A stretch of DNA of 64,000 nt from Actinoallomurus sp963736325 (GTDB taxonomy: Bacteria > Actinomycetota > Actinomycetes > Streptosporangiales > Streptosporangiaceae): contig CAVTOG010000009.1 in the NCBI GenBank assembly GCA_963736325.1, forward strand, positions 434,001 to 498,000. The letters are read 5' to 3'. Positions within the stretch are counted from its first letter, which is position 1; each line of letters opens with the position of its first letter. The notes under the pieces were generated by a model. It did not search any database. It saw only the letters and a program-made list of their open reading frames with translations, and had not been told where the DNA came from. Both the position numbers and the translations under genes were made by a program. Below, piece by piece: positions 40,494-48,566 of the stretch.

Positions 40494-42563
40494 ATGAGCG
40501 TCGAAGTCGGGCATTTCTCCAGTGATCAGGACGGACTTCCGGAAGACCGATTTCTCGATCGTGAGGAGAGCTGGCTCCGGTTCAACGAGCGTGTCCTGGA
40601 CATGGCGCGCGATACGGCTCTCCCGCTCCTTGAGCGCCTGAGGTTCTTGGCGATCTTCGCGAGCAATCTGGACGAGTTCTTCATGGTGCGGGTCGCCGGA
40701 CTGACCCGGCGGATGGCCACCGGCATCGCCCTGCAGAGCGCGAGCGGCCAGCAGCCCCGCGAGGTGCTCGCCCGCACCTCCGAGGTGGCGCACGAGCTGA
40801 TGCGTGAGCACGCCGCCTGCTTCCACGACGACATCCTCCCCGCGCTCGCCAAGGAGGGCGTGGAGATCCTGCGCTGGGACGAGCTCGCCGACACCGAGAA
40901 GGAAGAGCTGAACCGCCTGTTCCGGCGGCGCGTCTACCCGGTGCTCACCCCTCTGGTCGTCGACCCGGCGCACCCGTTCCCGTACATCTCCGGCCTCTCG
41001 CTGAACCTCGCGGTGCTCGTGCGCGACCCTGAGACCGAGGAGACGCTGTTCGCGCGGGTGAAGGTGCCCCCGCTGCTGCCGCGCTTCCTGGAGGCGTCAC
41101 CGTCGCGGTTCGTCCCCCTGGAGGACGTGATCGCGGAGAACCTCCCGCAGCTGTTCACCGGCACCGAGATCATCGAGCACCACGCCTTCCGTGTCACCCG
41201 CAACCAGGACCTGGAGGTCGACGAGGACATCGCCGAGAACCTCCTCCAGGCCCTCGAACGCGAGCTGCTGCGCCGCAGGTTCGGGCCGGTGGTCCGGCTG
41301 GAGGTGGAGGAGTCGATCACGCCGGAGGTCCTCGACCTGCTGGTGACCGAGCTGGGCCTGAACGAGCGCGCCGTCTACCGGGTGCCCGGCCCGCTCGACC
41401 TCGGCGGCCTGCACGCCATTGCCGACATCGACCGCAGCGAGCTGAAGTACCCGCCGTTCGTGCCGTCCGAGGCTGCCCTTCCCCACGACGCCGACATCTT
41501 CGCGACGCTCCGCGACCACGACGTGCTCGTGCACCACCCGTACGACTCGTTCACCACGAGCGTCGAGCGCCTCATCGAGGACGCCGCGGACGACCCGCAG
41601 GTCCTGGCGATCAAGCAGACGCTCTACCGTACGAGCGGCGACTCGCCGATCATCGACGCCCTGATCGACGCCGCCGAGGCCGGCAAGCAGGTCGTGGTCG
41701 TCGTGGAGATCAAGGCGCGATTCGACGAGCGTGCCAACATCACCTGGGCGCGCAAGCTGGAACAGGCCGGCTGCCACGTCGTGTACGGGTTCGTGGGCCT
41801 GAAGACCCACTGCAAGCTGGCGCTGGTCGTCCGCGAGGAGAGCGACGGCACCCTGCGCCGCTACTGCCACATCGGCACCGGCAACTACAACCCCAAGACC
41901 GCGCGGATCTATGAGGACTACGGCCTGCTCACCGCGGACCTGCAGGTGGGCGAGGACGTCACCGACTTGTTCAACCACCTCACCGGGTACACGCGCGACA
42001 CGGAGTACCGGCGGCTGCTGGTCGCCCCCGACTCCCTGCGCGGCGGGCTCGTCGAGCGCATCGAGCGCGAGCTGGAGAACCACCGGCAGAACAAGAAGGC
42101 GCGCATCCGGTTCAAGTGCAACGCGCTTGTCGACGAGGTGATCATCGACGCGCTGTACCGGGCGTCGCAGGAGGGTGTGCCGGTCGACGTGTGGGTGCGC
42201 GGGATCTGCGCGCTGAGACCCGGCGTGGTCGGCCTGTCGGAGAACATCCAGGTACGGAGCGTCCTCGGGCGGTTCCTGGAGCACTCCCGCATGTACGCCT
42301 TCGAGAACGGCGGCGAGCCGGAGGTGTGGATCGGCAGTGCCGACCTCATGCACCGCAACCTCGACCGCCGCGTCGAGGCGCTCGTACGCGTGTCCGACCC
42401 GGGCAACTGCGCGGACCTCATCGGCCGGTTCGACATGGCGATGGGGATGGACACCCAGTGCTGGCTGCTCGACGAGGACGGCGGCTGGACCCGAAACGAG
42501 GGCAGCATCCACGTCCAGACCCATCTGATGCGGACCCGCCGATGGAGGACGGTCGATGCCTGA
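40494..42563 (+). CDS. ppk1: Polyphosphate kinase 1
   Basis: A 689-residue PPK1 that reversibly transfers the ATP gamma-phosphate to polyphosphate. Four expected domains: N domain ('REESWLRFNERVLDMARD', 'IFASNLDEFFMVRVAGL'), head domain, and the two phospholipase D-like catalytic domains with 'VEIKARFDERANITWARKLEQAG', the autophosphorylated His region 'YCHIGTGNYNPKTARIYEDYGL' and the second His 'GSADLMHRNLDRRVE'. Length and motifs are complete. The gene is followed, with an 8-bp overlap, by the mutT1-like gene, the pairing known from M. tuberculosis. Confidence 0.95.
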   Translation: MSVEVGHFSSDQDGLPEDRFLDREESWLRFNERVLDMARDTALPLLERLRFLAIFASNLDEFFMVRVAGLTRRMATGIALQSASGQQPREVLARTSEVAHELMREHAACFHDDILPALAKEGVEILRWDELADTEKEELNRLFRRRVYPVLTPLVVDPAHPFPYISGLSLNLAVLVRDPETEETLFARVKVPPLLPRFLEASPSRFVPLEDVIAENLPQLFTGTEIIEHHAFRVTRNQDLEVDEDIAENLLQALERELLRRRFGPVVRLEVEESITPEVLDLLVTELGLNERAVYRVPGPLDLGGLHAIADIDRSELKYPPFVPSEAALPHDADIFATLRDHDVLVHHPYDSFTTSVERLIEDAADDPQVLAIKQTLYRTSGDSPIIDALIDAAEAGKQVVVVVEIKARFDERANITWARKLEQAGCHVVYGFVGLKTHCKLALVVREESDGTLRRYCHIGTGNYNPKTARIYEDYGLLTADLQVGEDVTDLFNHLTGYTRDTEYRRLLVAPDSLRGGLVERIERELENHRQNKKARIRFKCNALVDEVIIDALYRASQEGVPVDVWVRGICALRPGVVGLSENIQVRSVLGRFLEHSRMYAFENGGEPEVWIGSADLMHRNLDRRVEALVRVSDPGNCADLIGRFDMAMGMDTQCWLLDEDGGWTRNEGSIHVQTHLMRTRRWRTVDA

Positions 42564-43428
42564 GTCCCCGGAGGGGATCCGCGCCGCGGGGGCGGTGTTG
42601 TGGCGGCCCGGAGCGGAGGACATCGAGGTCGCCCTCGTCCACCGGCCCCGGTACGACGACTGGTCATTCCCGAAGGGCAAGTTCAAGAAGGGCGAGCACG
42701 CGCTGCACGCGGCCGTACGCGAGGTCTGGGAGGAGACCGGCGTCTGGCCGGTCCTCGGCCGCCGCCTCGGCACGCGGGAGTACCAGAGCGAGGGCCGTCC
42801 CAAGCGCGTCGACTACTGGGCGGCGACCGGCGGCGACGGCGTCTTCCACCCGGGCGACGAGGTCGACCGCGTCGAGTGGCTGCCGGCGGCGGAGGCTGAG
42901 GCGAGGCTGACCTACGAACGCGACGGCGACCTGCTCAGGGAGTTCACCTCCGGCCCGCCGCGTACGACGCCCTACATCGTCGTGCGGCACACGTCGGCGG
43001 GCGACAAGCGCGACTGGGAGGAGGACGACCTCCTGCGCCCGCTGGACCGCGTCGGCCGCGCCGAGGCCGAGGACCTCGCGGACATCCTGGGGGCGTTCGG
43101 GGTCGCGCGGGTCTTCACCTCGGCCACCGCGCGCTGCCTGGAGACGACGCTCCCGTACGCGGCGCGCACGGGATCCGACATCCGGACGGACTGGGCGTTC
43201 ACCGTCGGAACGTCCAAACGCGCGGGCGACCGCCTGGCGGAGCTGCTCGCCGACCGCCTCCCGGCGGTGGTCTGCACGCACGGGGAACTCGTGCCGGAGC
43301 TGATCCGGCGAGCGTGCGAGGAACTCGGCACGGATCCGCCCGAGGACCCGCGGCTGCCCAAGGGCGGCTTCTGGGTGCTGCACACGGCCGCCGGCGCCCT
43401 CATCTCCGCCGAACGCCACCGTCTCTAG
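42556..43428 (+). CDS. mutT1: MutT1-like NUDIX hydrolase with phosphoglycerate-mutase-like domain
   Basis: A 290-residue two-domain enzyme. The N-terminal NUDIX domain has the full box from 'GKFKKGEHALHAAVREVWEETGVWP' (GX5EX7REUXEEXGU). The C-terminal histidine phosphatase-like domain starts 'TTPYIVVRHTSAGDKRDWEEDD' (RHT instead of the classic RHG) and ends with 'VVCTHGELVPELI'. The M. tuberculosis homologue hydrolyses 8-oxo-GTP and diadenosine polyphosphates. Coupling to ppk1 suggests shared control of nucleotide and polyphosphate metabolism. Confidence 0.9.
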   Translation: MPESPEGIRAAGAVLWRPGAEDIEVALVHRPRYDDWSFPKGKFKKGEHALHAAVREVWEETGVWPVLGRRLGTREYQSEGRPKRVDYWAATGGDGVFHPGDEVDRVEWLPAAEAEARLTYERDGDLLREFTSGPPRTTPYIVVRHTSAGDKRDWEEDDLLRPLDRVGRAEAEDLADILGAFGVARVFTSATARCLETTLPYAARTGSDIRTDWAFTVGTSKRAGDRLAELLADRLPAVVCTHGELVPELIRRACEELGTDPPEDPRLPKGGFWVLHTAAGALISAERHRL

Positions 43429-43524
43429 CCTGGCCGTTCCGGCCGACGCGACGTCCCTGAAACCACAAGGGGTGTGATAGTTCTCGTATCTGCCGCTTGG
43501 CCTGACGAAAGGTGAGTGATTCGG

Positions 43525-44610
43525 ATGCCACAGGAGGTCCGAGGGGTCGTTGCACGATCCCGGGGTGCGGAGGTCTCCGTCGAGACGATCGTGGTGCCGG
43601 ATCCGGGTCCGGGGGAGGCGGTCGTCAGGGTTCAGTCCTGCGGGGTCTGCCACACCGACCTGCACTACCGGGAAGGCGGCATCAACGACGATTTCCCGTT
43701 CCTGCTCGGCCACGAGGCCGCCGGTATCGTGGAGACCGTGGGTGACGGCGTCACCGAGGTCGAGCCGGGCGACTACGTCATCCTCAACTGGCGTGCCGTC
43801 TGCGGCCAGTGCCGCGCCTGCCGGCGAGGGCGCCCCTGGTACTGCTTCGCCACCCACAATGCCGCGCAGAAGATGACGCTGACGGACGGCACCGAGCTGT
43901 CACCGGCGCTCGGCATCGGGGCGTTCGCCGACAAGACGCTCGTCCACGCGGGTCAGTGCACCAAGGTCGACCCGGCCGCCAGCCCCGCCGCGGCGGGGCT
44001 GCTCGGCTGCGGCGTCATGGCCGGCCTCGGCGCGGCGATCAACACCGGTGGCGTGACGCGCGGCGACTCGGTGGCCGTCATCGGCTGCGGCGGCGTCGGC
44101 AATGCCGCGATCGCCGGCGCGCGGCTCGCCGGAGCGGGGAAGATCGTCGCCATCGACGTCGACGACCGCAAGCTCGACTGGGCTCGCGGCTTCGGGGCCA
44201 CCGACGTCGTCAACTCGCGCGAGAACGACCCGGTCGAGGCCGTACGCGCCCTCACCGGCGGCAACGGCGCCGACGTCGTGATCGAGGCGGTCGGCCGGCC
44301 CGAGACGTACGAGCAGGCGTTCTACGCCCGCGACCTGGCCGGCACGGTCGTGCTGGTTGGTGTGCCGACGCCGGACATGAAGATCGAGCTACCGCTGATC
44401 GAGGTGTTCGGCCGCGGAGGGGCGCTGAAGTCCTCCTGGTACGGCGACTGCCTGCCGTCCCGCGACTTCCCGATGCTGATCGACCTCTACCTCCAGGGCC
44501 GCCTCGACCTCGACGGCTTCGTCTCGGAGACGATCGGCCTGGACGACGTCGAGGAGGCATTCGCCAAGATGCAGCGCGGCGAGGTGCTGCGGTCGGTGGT
44601 CATCCTGTGA
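43525..44610 (+). CDS. mscR: S-(hydroxymethyl)mycothiol dehydrogenase
   Basis: A 361-residue class III zinc alcohol dehydrogenase. Catalytic zinc ligands 'CGVCHTDLHYREGG' and 'GHEAAGIVE'; structural zinc loop 'CGQCRACRRGRPWYC'; NAD Rossmann motif 'AVIGCGGVGNAAIAGARLAG'. The 'CFATHNAAQKMTL' segment is characteristic of mycothiol-dependent formaldehyde dehydrogenases. It oxidises the formaldehyde-mycothiol adduct. ATG 43525 has GGTGAG upstream; GTG 43516 in the same frame is the alternative start. Coupled by a GTGA overlap to the metallo-beta-lactamase-fold gene, a conserved pair. Confidence 0.92.
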   Translation: MPQEVRGVVARSRGAEVSVETIVVPDPGPGEAVVRVQSCGVCHTDLHYREGGINDDFPFLLGHEAAGIVETVGDGVTEVEPGDYVILNWRAVCGQCRACRRGRPWYCFATHNAAQKMTLTDGTELSPALGIGAFADKTLVHAGQCTKVDPAASPAAAGLLGCGVMAGLGAAINTGGVTRGDSVAVIGCGGVGNAAIAGARLAGAGKIVAIDVDDRKLDWARGFGATDVVNSRENDPVEAVRALTGGNGADVVIEAVGRPETYEQAFYARDLAGTVVLVGVPTPDMKIELPLIEVFGRGGALKSSWYGDCLPSRDFPMLIDLYLQGRLDLDGFVSETIGLDDVEEAFAKMQRGEVLRSVVIL

Positions 44611-45227
44611 TCGAGCACCTGACGACATCGGGGACGTTCAGCCTCGACGGCGGCACCTGGGATGTCGACAACAACGTCTGGCTGATCGGCGACGACCGGG
44701 AGGTGATCGTCATCGACGCCGCGCACGACGCCGAGGTGATCGCCTCGGCCGTCGGCGACCGGCGGCTGACCGCGATCGTGTGCACTCACGCGCACAACGA
44801 CCACATCAACGCCGCCGAGCGGCTCGCCGAGCACACCGGCGCGCCGATCCTGCTGCACCCGGACGACGGGGTGCTGTGGCGGATGGTCTATCCCGACCGC
44901 ACACCCGACCGCCCCCTCGCGGACGGCGACGAGCTGACCGTGGCCGGCACGACATTGAAGGTGCTGCACACGCCGGGCCACGCGCCCGGCGCGGTCTGCC
45001 TGTACGCGCCCGACCTGGGCGCGGTGTTCACGGGCGACACGCTGTTCAACGGTGGCCCGGGCGCAACCGGCCGGTCGTACTCCGACTTCGGCACGATCGT
45101 GGATTCCATCAAGGACCGCCTGCTCACGCTGCCACCCGCGACCGTCGTCTGGACCGGTCACGGAGAGGGCACCACCATCGCGGACGAGGCGCCCCACCTC
45201 GCGGAGTGGATCGACAGGGGCCACTAG
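44607..45227 (+). CDS. Metallo-beta-lactamase-fold hydrolase partner of MscR
   Basis: A 206-residue MBL-fold enzyme with the zinc motif 'CTHAHNDHINAAERLAEH' (HxHxDH), 'HTPGHAPGAVCLY', 'FTGDTLFNGGPGATGRS' and a C-terminal 'WTGHGEGTT'. Its start overlaps the mscR stop (GTGA). The constant pairing suggests it hydrolyses the S-formylmycothiol produced by MscR or a related thioester, but that activity is inferred. Confidence 0.88.
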   Translation: MIEHLTTSGTFSLDGGTWDVDNNVWLIGDDREVIVIDAAHDAEVIASAVGDRRLTAIVCTHAHNDHINAAERLAEHTGAPILLHPDDGVLWRMVYPDRTPDRPLADGDELTVAGTTLKVLHTPGHAPGAVCLYAPDLGAVFTGDTLFNGGPGATGRSYSDFGTIVDSIKDRLLTLPPATVVWTGHGEGTTIADEAPHLAEWIDRGH

Positions 45228-45248
45228 GACGCAATGCGGGGCCGCCTG

Positions 45249-45731
45249 TCAGTCTGCTGAGGGCGGCTCCGCGTAGCGCTGGAGGTAGAGCTGCTCGCCG
45301 AGCTTGTCGATGAGGTCGAGCTCGGTCTCCAGGTAGTCGACGTGCTCTTCCTCGTCTTCGAGGATCCGCTCGAAGATGCGGGCCGAGGTGATGTCGCCGC
45401 GTGCCCGCATCAGCTCCGCGCCGGGCCGCAGCCGCCCGATGGCCTCCATCTCGACGACCAGGTCCGACCGGAGCTGCTCGGGCACGGTCTGGCCGATGCG
45501 GAGAGGGTCGATGCGCTGGTAGTTCGGCAGCGCTTCGAGGAACAGGATCCGGTCGGTGAGGAGCTCCGCGTGCCGCATCTCGTCGAACGACTCGGCCCGT
45601 GTGTGCTTGGCGAGCCCGGTGAATCCCCAGTGTTCCTGCATCTTGGCGTGCAGGAAGTACTGGTTGATCGCGGTGAGCTCGGCGGTCAACTGCTCGTTGA
45701 GCAGGTTGATGACGTCGGTGTCGCCTTCCAT
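45249..45731 (-). CDS. bfr: Bacterioferritin
   Basis: A 160-residue bacterioferritin, starting at 'MEGDTDVINLLNEQL' (an upstream in-frame start at 45749 is less likely). Ferroxidase ligands are intact: Glu in 'LNEQLTAELTAINQYF', Glu/His in 'FDEMRHAELLTDRI', Glu in 'VVEMEAIGRL' and 'EDEEEHVDYLE'. The haem-binding Met is present in 'DEMRHAE'. It forms a 24-subunit iron-storage shell in the cytosol. The bfd gene lies 51 bp upstream in the same direction. Confidence 0.93.
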   Translation of the reverse strand: MEGDTDVINLLNEQLTAELTAINQYFLHAKMQEHWGFTGLAKHTRAESFDEMRHAELLTDRILFLEALPNYQRIDPLRIGQTVPEQLRSDLVVEMEAIGRLRPGAELMRARGDITSARIFERILEDEEEHVDYLETELDLIDKLGEQLYLQRYAEPPSAD

Positions 45732-45782
45732 GCCACCCAATCGTGGCACGGGACGGGCAAAGAGTGGGTATCGACGCGCACC

Positions 45783-45965
45783 CTACGCGGCGGAGACGAT
45801 CTCCGGCCGGGGCTCTTCCAGTAGATCGCGGATGCGGCTGACACAGGCGCCGCAGCCGGGGCGCATGCCGCACGCCCTGCGGACCTCCTTGGCCGAGCAG
45901 GCACCAGCGGCCACGTGGTCACGGACGTCGTCCTCGGAGACGCCGTGACAGACGCAGACGTACAT
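45783..45965 (-). CDS. bfd: Bacterioferritin-associated ferredoxin
   Basis: A 60-residue [2Fe-2S] protein. Cysteines at 4, 6, 38 and 41 ('MYVCVCHGVSEDDV', 'GMRPGCGACVSRI') match the spacing of E. coli Bfd exactly; two extra cysteines lie at 23 and 32. Bfd docks on bacterioferritin and delivers electrons to release stored iron. An IdeR-like box lies 41-59 bases upstream, consistent with induction when iron is scarce. Confidence 0.92.
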   Translation of the reverse strand: MYVCVCHGVSEDDVRDHVAAGACSAKEVRRACGMRPGCGACVSRIRDLLEEPRPEIVSAA

Positions 45966-46005
45966 GCGCGAAGGGCCCTCTCAGGTCGGCGGAGATGAAG
46001 ATCGA

Positions 46006-46024
46006 TAAGGTTAGGCTCTCCTAA
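46006..46024 (-). promoter_or_regulatory. IdeR/DmdR iron box upstream of bfd
   Basis: TAAGGTTAGGCTCTCCTAA matches the actinobacterial iron-box consensus TTAGGTTAGGCTCACCTAA at 17 of 19 positions. It stands 41 bp before the bfd ATG, a position suited to repression of bfd(-bfr) by iron-loaded IdeR/DmdR. Confidence 0.75.
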
Positions 46025-46201
46025 GTTAACCTGAGAATCGATGTTTTGCCTAGTCGGCACACCTGACCGCTATGTCGGATACATCACACAGTGGGGTTGC
46101 TTGACGGGTGTGAGTCGATCATCTGGGGGAAATTCCCCCGTGTGACGCGCGAGGACCTTAGCTGCACACCGCCCGAAGCCCACCGAGGGATGTGGACCTG
46201 A

Positions 46202-46300
46202 GTGCTCGACACCACGACCAGTTACGTCCTGGACGAGGAGAACATCAGCGCGGCAGGGGAGAACCCGGCCCGCTCGATCCAGGTGATCCGGCGTGTCTAG
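46202..46300 (+). pseudogene. 32-codon relic of treX/glgX (glycogen debranching enzyme)
   Basis: A short frame, GTG to TAG, coding 'VLDTTTSYVLDEE' to 'PARSIQVIRRV'. This looks like the very end of a TreX/GlgX debranching enzyme, where 'W.VVLDT...' leads to a final '.PARSVxVLRR'. It overlaps the treY GTG (46293) by 8 bp, exactly as an intact treX would in the usual treX-treY-treZ operon. Everything upstream of the C-terminus has gone; an in-frame TGA directly precedes the GTG. GAGGGA lies 12 bases upstream, so it may act as a leader peptide coupling translation to treY. Confidence 0.65.
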
Positions 46301-48566
46301 GCCGCCGACCGGGACGTACAGGCTGCAACTGTGCCCGGACTTCGGGTTCGGCGAGGCCGGTGAGCTGGCCGGTTACCTCGCCGCGCTCGGAGTCTCCCAC
46401 GTGTACCTCTCGCCGATCCTTCAGGCCGCGCCCGGCTCGTCGCACGGCTATGACGTCGTGGACCACCGGCAGGTGTCGCAGGAGCTCGGCGGCGAGGAGG
46501 CGTTCCGCGCGATGGCGGCGCGATTCCGCGAGCACGGCCTGGCGGTCGTGATCGACATCGTGCCCAACCACATGGCGATCCCGGTGCCGGAGTCGCTCAG
46601 CGCCCCGTTCTGGGACGTCCTGCGCGACGGGCCCGGCTCGGCGTTCGCGCGGTGGTTCGACGTCGAGTGGGGCGAGGACGGCATCGTGCTGCCCGTGCTC
46701 GGGTCGCCCGGCGACGCGGCGCGTCCCGACGGCGACGTGATGCGCTACCACGACCACGTCTACCCGGCCGGCGGGCACTACCGGCTCGGCTACTGGCGGG
46801 ACACCGAGCCGAACTACCGCAGGTTCTTCGACATCTCCACGCTCATCGCGCTGTGCCCGGAGGACCGGGAGGTCTTCGACCGTACGCACGCGCTGCCCCT
46901 CCGCTTCGTCCGCAAGGGGCTGGTCGACGGCCTGCGGATCGACCATCCCGACGGCCTCGCCGACCCGCGCGGCTACCTGCGGCGGCTCGCCGAGCAGGGC
47001 ACGTGGGTGGTCGTGGAGAAGATCCTCACCGGCGATGAGGAGCTTCCGGAGGACTGGCCGTGCGCCGGGACCACCGGCTACGACGCCCTCGCTGTGGTCG
47101 GCGGCCTGTTCGCCGACCCGTCGGGAGAGAAGCCGCTGACCGAGACGTACACCGGCCTGACCGGCATGCCCGCCGACTTCACCGTGGTCGAGCGTGAGGC
47201 CAAGCGATTCACCGCGGAACGCCAGCTCGTGCCCGAGGTGCGGCGCCTGACGAGGCTCCTCGCCCGCGTCCTGCCGGACGAGGACCCCGAGGAGCTGCGC
47301 CGGGTCCTGGTCGAGCTGCTCATCGCGATGCCCGTCTACCGGACCTACATCGTCCCCGGGGAGGAGCCCAGCGCGCGGGACCTGGAGGTCGTCGCCCAGA
47401 CCGCCGCCGAGGCGCGTGCCGCCCTGCACGAGGGCGCGCCGCTCGACGCCGTGGTGCCGCTGCTCCTGGGCCTGGGCGGGCGCGACCCGCTGCGCGACGA
47501 GTTCGCCGTGCGGTTCCAGCAGACGTCCGCGCCGATGATGGCCAAGGGCGTCGAGGACACCGCCTTCTACCGCTGGTCGCGGCTCGTCTCGCTGAACGAG
47601 GTCGGCGGCGACCCCGTCCTGTTCTCGATGCCGCCGGAGGAGTTCCACGCGTACTGCGGGCGCACGACGCACGACCGGCCCGCGACGATGACCACGCTGT
47701 CGACGCACGACACCAAGCGCCAGGAGGACGTACGCGCGCGGCTCGCCGTCCTCACCGAGCTGCCGGGCGAGTGGGCCGCGGCGGTCGGGCGCTGGCGCTC
47801 CCTCGCCCCCGAGAGCCCGCTCGAACCCGACCTCGACTACCTCATGTGGCAGACGATGGCCGGCGCGTGGCCGCTGTCCGCGCAGAGACTCAGGGAGTAC
47901 CTCACCAAGGCGATGCGAGAGGCGAAGACCCGTACCTCGTGGGTCGAGCAGGACGCGGAGTACGAGGCGTCGGTGCTCGCGCACGTGGGCGCGGTGCTGG
48001 CGAACACGGCGCTCACCGCCGACGTCACGGCGTTCGCCGAGCGCATCGCGCCGTACGCGCGGGTCAACTCCCTCGGCCAGAAGCTCGTGCAGCTCACCAT
48101 GCCGGGAATACCGGACGTCTACCAAGGCTGTGAGTTCACCGGGCTGTCCCTGGTCGACCCGGACAACCGGCGGCCGGTCGACTTCGCGGTGCGCCGCGAG
48201 ACGCTCGCCGACCTCGACGCCGGCACCGTGCCCGCCGACCTCGACGGGGAGAAGCTCCTCGTGACGTCGAGGGCGCTGCGGCTGCGCCGCGAGCACCCGG
48301 ACTGGTTCAGCGGAGGCCATGATCCTCTGGCCGCCGAAGGCCCGGCGGCCGGGCACGCGGTGGTCTACCGGCGCGGCGAGGCGGTCGTCGTCGCGACCCG
48401 CCTGCCCGCCGGCCTCGAACGCGAGGGCGGCTGGGGCACGACGCACATACCGCTGCCGGAGGGCCCGTGGCAGGACCTCCTCACCGGCCGGTCGTACGGG
48501 CCGGACGTCGCGCTCAGTGGGCTGCTGGGCATGCTGCCGGTCGCCCTGCTCGTCGAGGCGCCATGA
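46293..48566 (+). CDS. treY: Maltooligosyltrehalose synthase
   Basis: A 757-residue GH13 intramolecular transglucosylase that converts the reducing end of maltodextrins to a trehalosyl unit. 'TGTYRLQLCPDFGFGEAGEL' and 'SPILQAAPGSSHGYDVVD' are TreY-specific N-terminal blocks; conserved regions include 'GLAVVIDIVPNHMAI', 'VDGLRIDHPDGLADP' with the nucleophile Asp, 'WVVVEKILTGDEELP' with the acid/base Glu and 'TMTTLSTHDTKRQEDVRARL'. The GTG start overlaps the treX relic; the TGA overlaps the treZ ATG. Cytosolic; works with TreZ to make trehalose from glycogen. Confidence 0.94.
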   Translation: MSRPPTGTYRLQLCPDFGFGEAGELAGYLAALGVSHVYLSPILQAAPGSSHGYDVVDHRQVSQELGGEEAFRAMAARFREHGLAVVIDIVPNHMAIPVPESLSAPFWDVLRDGPGSAFARWFDVEWGEDGIVLPVLGSPGDAARPDGDVMRYHDHVYPAGGHYRLGYWRDTEPNYRRFFDISTLIALCPEDREVFDRTHALPLRFVRKGLVDGLRIDHPDGLADPRGYLRRLAEQGTWVVVEKILTGDEELPEDWPCAGTTGYDALAVVGGLFADPSGEKPLTETYTGLTGMPADFTVVEREAKRFTAERQLVPEVRRLTRLLARVLPDEDPEELRRVLVELLIAMPVYRTYIVPGEEPSARDLEVVAQTAAEARAALHEGAPLDAVVPLLLGLGGRDPLRDEFAVRFQQTSAPMMAKGVEDTAFYRWSRLVSLNEVGGDPVLFSMPPEEFHAYCGRTTHDRPATMTTLSTHDTKRQEDVRARLAVLTELPGEWAAAVGRWRSLAPESPLEPDLDYLMWQTMAGAWPLSAQRLREYLTKAMREAKTRTSWVEQDAEYEASVLAHVGAVLANTALTADVTAFAERIAPYARVNSLGQKLVQLTMPGIPDVYQGCEFTGLSLVDPDNRRPVDFAVRRETLADLDAGTVPADLDGEKLLVTSRALRLRREHPDWFSGGHDPLAAEGPAAGHAVVYRRGEAVVVATRLPAGLEREGGWGTTHIPLPEGPWQDLLTGRSYGPDVALSGLLGMLPVALLVEAP

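Noticed and set aside
46125..46139. GGGGGAAATTCCCCC considered as a terminator
   Set aside because: The stem is only 5 bp and it lies upstream of the treX relic between divergent transcripts; it could equally be a short operator, so no call was made.
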